Positions 34,085 through 39,056 of a stretch of 39,056 nucleotides of DNA are shown piece by piece. Origin of the DNA: Erythrobacter sp. (GTDB taxonomy: Bacteria > Pseudomonadota > Alphaproteobacteria > Sphingomonadales > Sphingomonadaceae); contig PNKW01000024.1 of assembly GCA_013822695.1 (NCBI GenBank), positions 1 through 39,056 of the forward strand. Reading direction: 5' to 3'. The notes under the pieces were generated by a model. That model had not been told where the DNA came from. It worked only from the letters and a program-made list of their open reading frames with translations, and ran no database searches. Each line of letters starts with the position of its first letter. Position 1 is the first letter of the stretch. Made by a program: the position numbers and the translations under genes.

Positions 34085-35400
34085 CAGCCAGTCCTCAGCC
34101 CGCGGAACATCGATTCGACAATCGGGGTGAAGAGGTAATCGAGCAGCGTGCGACTGCGGCCGGAAAAGATGAAGGCATCCACCGGCATGCCGGGGATCGC
34201 CTCAACCCCGGCAGCCTTGGCCCCTTCGCCCATAGTGAGCGCAATCCGCGCCTCGTAATAATCTTCGCCGGTCGCCGTGTCAGTCTTGAGATCGGCGCTG
34301 ACCCCGCGGACGATCCCGGCGAGGCGCGGGGCTTCCCAACCCTTGTAGGCGGCGAGCTGCGTGCGCACTTTCTGCCCTTCGAACAGGCTCGCCCGGTCGC
34401 TCGGGCGGATGCGGACGGCGGCCACGATCCCGTCATTGCCGGGCACGATTTCCATGATCGTCTGACCCGAGGGGATCACCGCGCCGGGCGTGTTGAATTC
34501 AAGGTTGAGCACTTCGCCATCGGCCGGGGCGACAATCACTGCGCGCTCCAGCACATCCTGCGCGTTGTTGAGCGATTCGAGCGCCGCAAGCCGTTCCGCG
34601 CGGGCGTCGCGCAGTTCGATCGAGGCCTGCTGCCGCCGCTCGGCGCGCAATTGCTGGGCCTGACGCTCGGCATCGGCAGCATTGGCGCGGGCCGTATCGC
34701 GCTCCGCCCCCAAGCGCGCCATCTCGCCCGAGAGGCGTGCGGTCTCACGCTCGTACTCGGTCACCCGGTCGCGGCGCACCATTTGACGGGCGAGCAATTG
34801 TTCGAACCGCCCCAGTTCCTTGCGTGCAATCTCCAGTGCGCGGCGGGTGCTGGCGATTTCGTCCTCTTTCTGGAACGCGGTCTGCCGTGCAGCGGCGGCG
34901 CGGTCGGTGAGCAACCGGGTCTGGGTGCTGAGCGCGCTGCGTTCAGCCTCGAACAGGTTCACCTCCTCGGCGATCAGCGCGTCGATGCTGCCGGACTTGA
35001 GCTTGAGCGCGTATAGCGCGGCAAAGTCGGGTTCCACGCGATTGTCGAGTTCGGCCTCGATCCGGGCCTCGCGCGCAGCCAGCGCGGCGATCTGGGTGCG
35101 CAGCTGATCACGGCTGGCGAGCGAGGCGGTCTCACGCAGGGTGATCAGCACGTCACCTGCCTTGACCCGCTGGCCTTCGCGGACATGCGCCTTCTCGACG
35201 ATCCCGCCTTCGAGATGCTGGATTACCTGCCGATCATTTTCGACCACGATGGTGCCGCGCGCGGCCAGGCCTTCCTCAAGCGGGGCAAATCCAGCCCACA
35301 TTCCAAACCCGCCAAGACCGATCGCGCAGGTCAGCAACGCGCCCTTGACCACCCGGTCTGACAGGATGGTGGTTTCGGAGATTTCGGAGATCGATGTCAT
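34084..35400 (-). CDS. Type I secretion periplasmic adaptor, HlyD family, 438 aa
   Basis: A short cytoplasmic N terminus is followed by one membrane segment (residues ~21-40, LLTCAIGLGGFGMWAGFAPL). Next come the lipoyl-like half-motif (HLEGGIVEKAHVREGQRVKAGDVL), a long coiled-coil hairpin (~100-270) and the C-terminal barrel segment with GMPVDAFIFSGRSRTLLDYL. It links the ABC exporter to the TolC-like channel. Its ATG overlaps the exporter stop (ATGA, 35397-35400), so the genes are coupled. The type resembles PrtE and LapC-like adaptors. Confidence 0.95.
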   Translation of the reverse strand: MTSISEISETTILSDRVVKGALLTCAIGLGGFGMWAGFAPLEEGLAARGTIVVENDRQVIQHLEGGIVEKAHVREGQRVKAGDVLITLRETASLASRDQLRTQIAALAAREARIEAELDNRVEPDFAALYALKLKSGSIDALIAEEVNLFEAERSALSTQTRLLTDRAAAARQTAFQKEDEIASTRRALEIARKELGRFEQLLARQMVRRDRVTEYERETARLSGEMARLGAERDTARANAADAERQAQQLRAERRQQASIELRDARAERLAALESLNNAQDVLERAVIVAPADGEVLNLEFNTPGAVIPSGQTIMEIVPGNDGIVAAVRIRPSDRASLFEGQKVRTQLAAYKGWEAPRLAGIVRGVSADLKTDTATGEDYYEARIALTMGEGAKAAGVEAIPGMPVDAFIFSGRSRTLLDYLFTPIVESMFRGLRTG

Positions 35401-37097
35401 GCTTCAGCCTCCTTGCGGCGCAGCGTGATGGGGATGTCGCGGCGCAGCGGCGCGCGTGCGGTGATGGTGCCTTGGGCGATGGCGTAGATTTGCGTGGCAT
35501 GGGTCAGCAGGCGCGGATCATGGGTCGCCACCAGCGCGATCGCGCCGCGTCTCACCCGCTCGCTGATCGCCGCAATGGCACTGGCTGCCGCCATCTCATC
35601 GAGATGCGCGCTGGGTTCATCGAGCAGCATCAGCACCGGATCGCCGAACAGCACCCGCGCCAGCCCAATGGCCTGTTTCTGCCCCGCCGAAAGATGCGCT
35701 CCGCCCGGGCCGATCAGCGTCTGGTAGCCATCGGGCAGACCCAGGATCAGCTGGTGCGCTCCGGCAGCTTCGGCTGCGGCGATGATCGCTTCGCCCGGCG
35801 CCTCGCTCAGCCGGGCAATGTTCTGCGCGATGGTTGCCGGCAGCAGTTCGACGTCCTGCGGCAGATAGCCGACATATTGTCCGCGGTCGCAATCGGGCCA
35901 GGCATGGACCGAACGTCCGCCGAGCAGCGCGGTGCCTCCGGCAATCGGCCAAGCCCCGGCAAGGGTTTGCAGCAGGGTGGTCTTGCCCGACCCGTTGGTG
36001 CCGGTCAGCGCGATCAGGCTGCCTCCCGCAATCTCTGCAGAAAAGGGCCGGATCAGATCCACCTCGCTCCCCGGCAGGCGGGCAGAGACGCGATCAAGCG
36101 ACAGCAACGCTGCGGGACGCGGGAGCGGGAGGAACGGCGCCTCGGGCGCGAGATCGCCCAGCCGCTCGGTGCTGTCGCGCCAGGCGCTGCGGGCCTGCAC
36201 CAGCGACCGCCAGCTCCCCACAATCAGGTCAACCGGTGCCAGTGCGCGTGAGAGCACGATTGATGAGGCGACGATCCCGCCGGGAGAGATCTGTTGCTCC
36301 AGCGCCAGCCACGCCCCGGCGCACAGCATCATGATCTGCAAGATCTGACGCGCCGCGCGCGACGTCGCGGTGAACAGCGCTTCCTTGCGCGACGCGTCGG
36401 TTGCGGTAGCCGCGTCCGAATGGCGCAGCGCCGCCCACAGGTCGCGGGCGCGCTCCACCAGTCCCATCGCCACCAGCGCGGAACGCTGCCGCGCCAATCC
36501 TTCGGCCAAACGCGAGGCCTGTGCCTGGACTGCGCTGCTTTTCTCGCTGGGGTCGCGGGTCGCAATTTCTGCCATCACTGCCAAGGCGAACACGATTCCA
36601 CCGCCAGCCAATCCCAGCACACCGAGCAACGGGTGGATCATCACCAGCACAATCAAGAACAGCGGCGAAAACGGCAGGTCGCAAAACGCAAGAATCGTCC
36701 CGCTCGAAAAGGGACCGGCTAGTCGTGTGGCATTACCCAAGTCGCGCGGCAGCGCGCCGGGCTCATCGAGCGCAGAGCCAAACCGCAGAAACGCGCGCTG
36801 CGAAAAGGCCGTCTCCAATTGCTGCCCGGCTATCGCCCCCAGCCGGCGGCGACCTGCCTCGGCTGCACCATAGACTGCGAGCAGGAAGATCGAGATCACG
36901 GTCAACCAGATCAGGGTATCCAGCGCGCCTGATGTCAGCACGCTATCATAGACCTGCAGCATGTAGAGCGGCGCCACCAGCAGCAGAACATTGATCGCGA
37001 GGCTGAACAGCATCAGCCATCGCATCGTGCGCGGCAGGCTTTGCGCAAGGGCACGCAGCCAGAGGAAAACCGGCGATGAAGTGGATCGGGAGGGCAT
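35397..37097 (-). CDS. Type I secretion ABC exporter (PrtD-like), 566 aa
   Basis: The start at 37097 (MPSRSTSSPVFLW) has AAAGG eight bases upstream; the open frame reaches further into a hairpin region. Transmembrane segments occupy residues ~25-300 and there is no N-terminal peptidase domain, as in exporters of RTX proteins of the PrtD class. The ATPase domain has Walker A GTNGSGKT (366-373), signature LSAGQ (469-473), Walker B LMLLDE (489-494) and the switch His in VATHDPRLL. It is expected to export the RTX protein encoded upstream. Confidence 0.95.
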   Translation of the reverse strand: MPSRSTSSPVFLWLRALAQSLPRTMRWLMLFSLAINVLLLVAPLYMLQVYDSVLTSGALDTLIWLTVISIFLLAVYGAAEAGRRRLGAIAGQQLETAFSQRAFLRFGSALDEPGALPRDLGNATRLAGPFSSGTILAFCDLPFSPLFLIVLVMIHPLLGVLGLAGGGIVFALAVMAEIATRDPSEKSSAVQAQASRLAEGLARQRSALVAMGLVERARDLWAALRHSDAATATDASRKEALFTATSRAARQILQIMMLCAGAWLALEQQISPGGIVASSIVLSRALAPVDLIVGSWRSLVQARSAWRDSTERLGDLAPEAPFLPLPRPAALLSLDRVSARLPGSEVDLIRPFSAEIAGGSLIALTGTNGSGKTTLLQTLAGAWPIAGGTALLGGRSVHAWPDCDRGQYVGYLPQDVELLPATIAQNIARLSEAPGEAIIAAAEAAGAHQLILGLPDGYQTLIGPGGAHLSAGQKQAIGLARVLFGDPVLMLLDEPSAHLDEMAAASAIAAISERVRRGAIALVATHDPRLLTHATQIYAIAQGTITARAPLRRDIPITLRRKEAEA

Positions 37098-37143
37098 GGT
37101 GCAAGCCTTTGTCGAGACGTGTGATGATGTGATCCGACAGGAA

Positions 37144-37176
37144 GACCAGCCCGCCATGGAGGGTGGCGGGCTGGTC
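37144..37176 (-). terminator. Strong hairpin between the RTX gene and the exporter genes
   Basis: GACCAGCCCGCCA (37144-37156) and TGGCGGGCTGGTC (37164-37176) form a perfect 13-bp stem with a seven-base loop (CCCTCCA on the minus strand). There is only a weak T-tail (TTCCTG). Placed between substrate and exporter genes, it would allow partial read-through so that the RTX protein is made in excess, as is known for hly-type operons. Confidence 0.65.
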
Positions 37177-37234
37177 CCGGTCAGCAGAAGGGTCAAGAAA
37201 TGGGGGGGTAGACCCCTCTGCCGAACGCAGTCGG

Positions 37235-39056
37235 TCATAGCCCTCCGGCCAGAGCGTCGGCGTTGACCTGGGCCACTGCGGCGACTTCCTTCTCGTCCAG
37301 CGGGTCGGTCAACAGGTCAGGTGCCGTCCCAGCGGTCGCCTCGCCCTCAAAAGGCTCGGCGGCAAACGGGGCCATGTTCACCTCACCGGGCAGCGAAGTA
37401 AGATCGCTTTGCGTGAGCATCGTCACCGCCGGCGCATCGCCTTCGAAGGCAAAATTGCCTTCACCGAACAGCGCCAGCGCGTCGATCGCGTCTTGCCCGG
37501 TCAGGTCAGTCAGGCGGGCGACGATCTGGAGCGGTGCTTCGCCGTCATTGAGGTTCGGCGAGTAAACCAGTCGGTTCACGCCCAGCCCCGAATTGAAGTA
37601 GACGAAGAACCCGGCGCCATCGCTGTCGACCAGATCATCGATCTGCCGCGCCGCGCTGCGGGCGTTGAAGGCGGTGGCGGGATCGCCGTCATCATCGCCG
37701 TTGAGCAGCACGATGACATTGGCCCCAGCGGCCGCATTGGGTTCGGCGGTGTTGGCATCAAGCGCGGCGAACACCAGCGGGCCATCAACCCCGAATGATG
37801 CATTGTCGAGCACGAAGCGGTCGTCAGCAAAGCTGAAGTCGGTGATCGAGTCTTCGTTGAGCCCGTCATTCACCGTCGCAAAATCGAACGCGAAGGCATC
37901 CGCCCCATCCCCTCCGGTCAGCGTATCGGTGCCGATGCCGCCATCCAGCCGGTCGGCGCCGCCCTCGCCATCAAGCGTGTCGGTGCCCGCCAGACCGGTG
38001 ATCGTATCGTCCCCGCCAAATCCGGTCAGACTGTCATCGCCGTCGGTGCCGGTGATGGTAGCGCCGAGGAACGCGAAATTGCCCGCGCTGAATTCGCCCA
38101 GCGCATCGATCGCCGCCTCGCCGGTGAGATCGGTCAGCCGCGCGATGATCTGCAGCGGGGCGTTGGCATCGTTGAGGTTGGAGGAGAACACCAAGCGGTT
38201 CACGCCCAGCCCGGAGTTGAAGTAGACGAAGAAGCCCGGGACATCCTCGCTCACCAGCCCGGCGATCTGGGTCGCCGCCGAGCGCGCGTTGAACGCGGTC
38301 GCCGGGTCGCCGTCATTGTCGGAGTTGAGCAGCACGATCACGTTCGCACCCGCCGGGATGGTCGCGCCCATGGCGTTGGCATCGACCGCAGCGAAGCGCA
38401 GGCTTTCGACCACACCGAAGCTCGCCGCATCGAGCACGAAGTTGTCGCCTTCGATCAGGTTGCCTTCGATCGCGCCGTCGTCACGGGCATCATCAAGCAG
38501 ATCAACCACCACCGGGCCGTTCGTGCCCGCCGGTGCCTGGTGCAGGTGGCCCACGGTCAGCCGCGCCACATCGAAATCGGTCAGTTCGATGGTGGAGCTA
38601 TAGGTAACCGAACCTTCCGCCGCGATGGTGAAGGTCACCGTGCCGGTGCCGTTCGCGTCGGTGATCACCGGCGGGGTCTGAACCTCGTTCTCGCCATTGA
38701 GAATGGCCGAGAAGGTAACAGTGCCCACGCCCGCAGGTGAGCGATTATCCGCAACCAGCGTCAGCTGCCCGCGAACCTCGCCCGCCGGGAAGGTCGTCGA
38801 GTGGATGTTGAAGTAGATGTTCCCGGCCAGCGCGGCGTCGAGCACGGTCAGGTTCGTCATGGCGCTGTTGACAGTGATGGTGGTGGTCGCAACATCAAAG
38901 GTGAAGTCGGTAATCGAGTCTTCGGTGAGGCCATCGTTGACGGTCGCAAGGTCGAACACGAAGTCGTCCGCGCCTTCGCCGCCGGTGACGATGTCGGTGC
39001 CCGCCAGGCTGTCGATGTCATCATCGCCCGCCAGCGCGTCGATCACTTCGCTCGCC
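37235..39056 (-). CDS. RTX/CHRD calcium-binding type I secretion substrate (5'-truncated by window edge), at least 607 aa
   Basis: The frame is open to the right end, so the N terminus is outside the window; the GTG near 39046 is not a real start. Visible parts, N to C: RTX nonapeptide remnants (DALAGDDDIDSLAGTD, GGEGADDFVF), a CHRD region in permuted order, a ~120-residue module, RTX repeats (GGDDTITGLAGTDTLDGEGG), a second copy of the module, and an uncleaved C-terminal tail (APDLLTDPLDEKEVAAVAQV) of the type recognised by type I exporters. The two modules share identical stretches such as GFFVYFNSGLGVNRLV and DGDPATAFNARSAA. It probably folds outside the cell on binding calcium and acts as an adhesin or matrix protein. 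Confidence 0.9.
   Translation of the reverse strand, partial: ASEVIDALAGDDDIDSLAGTDIVTGGEGADDFVFDLATVNDGLTEDSITDFTFDVATTTITVNSAMTNLTVLDAALAGNIYFNIHSTTFPAGEVRGQLTLVADNRSPAGVGTVTFSAILNGENEVQTPPVITDANGTGTVTFTIAAEGSVTYSSTIELTDFDVARLTVGHLHQAPAGTNGPVVVDLLDDARDDGAIEGNLIEGDNFVLDAASFGVVESLRFAAVDANAMGATIPAGANVIVLLNSDNDGDPATAFNARSAATQIAGLVSEDVPGFFVYFNSGLGVNRLVFSSNLNDANAPLQIIARLTDLTGEAAIDALGEFSAGNFAFLGATITGTDGDDSLTGFGGDDTITGLAGTDTLDGEGGADRLDGGIGTDTLTGGDGADAFAFDFATVNDGLNEDSITDFSFADDRFVLDNASFGVDGPLVFAALDANTAEPNAAAGANVIVLLNGDDDGDPATAFNARSAARQIDDLVDSDGAGFFVYFNSGLGVNRLVYSPNLNDGEAPLQIVARLTDLTGQDAIDALALFGEGNFAFEGDAPAVTMLTQSDLTSLPGEVNMAPFAAEPFEGEATAGTAPDLLTDPLDEKEVAAVAQVNADALAGGL

Overview
The window is high-GC (about 65% by eye) alphaproteobacterial chromosome, most likely from a sphingomonad of the Erythrobacter/Porphyrobacter type. 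The strongest pointers are a CtrA cell-cycle regulator with GANTC (CcrM-type) and TTAAC (CtrA-type) sites in its promoter region, the prfA-prmC-DUF4167 cluster, lnt-metK, trmB, rpoN, and a scoAB ketoacid CoA-transferase locus. No species is assigned. No tRNA, rRNA, CRISPR array, prophage or intact insertion sequence was found.

Layout. 1-1.7 kb: two small genes of unknown function, one a lipoprotein, then what looks like the stub of a decayed gene. 1.7-5.8 kb: a secreted DUF305/beta-propeller fusion, a class A beta-lactamase-like serine hydrolase and a small acidic lipoprotein. 5.9-11.2 kb: polA converging on a CDC48/VCP-type double AAA ATPase, with a degenerate parS-like site between them. 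11.2-11.65 kb: a 480-base gap holding a likely minus-strand small RNA. 11.65-16.6 kb: a tightly packed plus-strand operon of scoA, a HAD-like lipoprotein, a secreted EF-hand protein, scoB, an alpha/beta hydrolase and a CaiB/BaiF CoA-transferase. 16.6-25.3 kb: a minus-strand housekeeping series of DUF418 membrane protein, metK, lnt, DUF4167, prmC, prfA and hisS. 25.4-31 kb: ppa, a small membrane protein, lptB, rpoN, ctrA and trmB. 31-31.6 kb: an AT-rich stretch without a convincing gene. 31.6-39 kb: a lipoprotein hydrolase and a complete type I secretion system (TolC-like, HlyD-like, ABC exporter), preceded by its probable substrate, a large RTX/CHRD protein cut by the right edge of the window.

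Most interesting signals. (1) A structured element follows three genes: ppa, the small membrane-protein gene and ctrA. In the sense orientation of each gene it has a first hairpin with a CTCC loop on an unrelated stem, then a TCCTCG spacer, then further hairpins in which stem bases change in compensating pairs. This looks like a selected 3' RNA structure or a structured repeat family. (2) The last 300 bases of hisS, encoding the anticodon-binding domain, are about 53% GC against about 75% just upstream, so the gene looks mosaic. (3) The RTX protein has a duplicated ~120-residue module. One copy is preceded by a CHRD domain whose two halves are in reversed order. (4) scoA and scoB are separated by two secreted-protein genes. 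(5) A likely small RNA lies upstream of the VCP-like ATPase. (6) metK is preceded by overlapping inverted repeats resembling an operator of methionine-cycle control.
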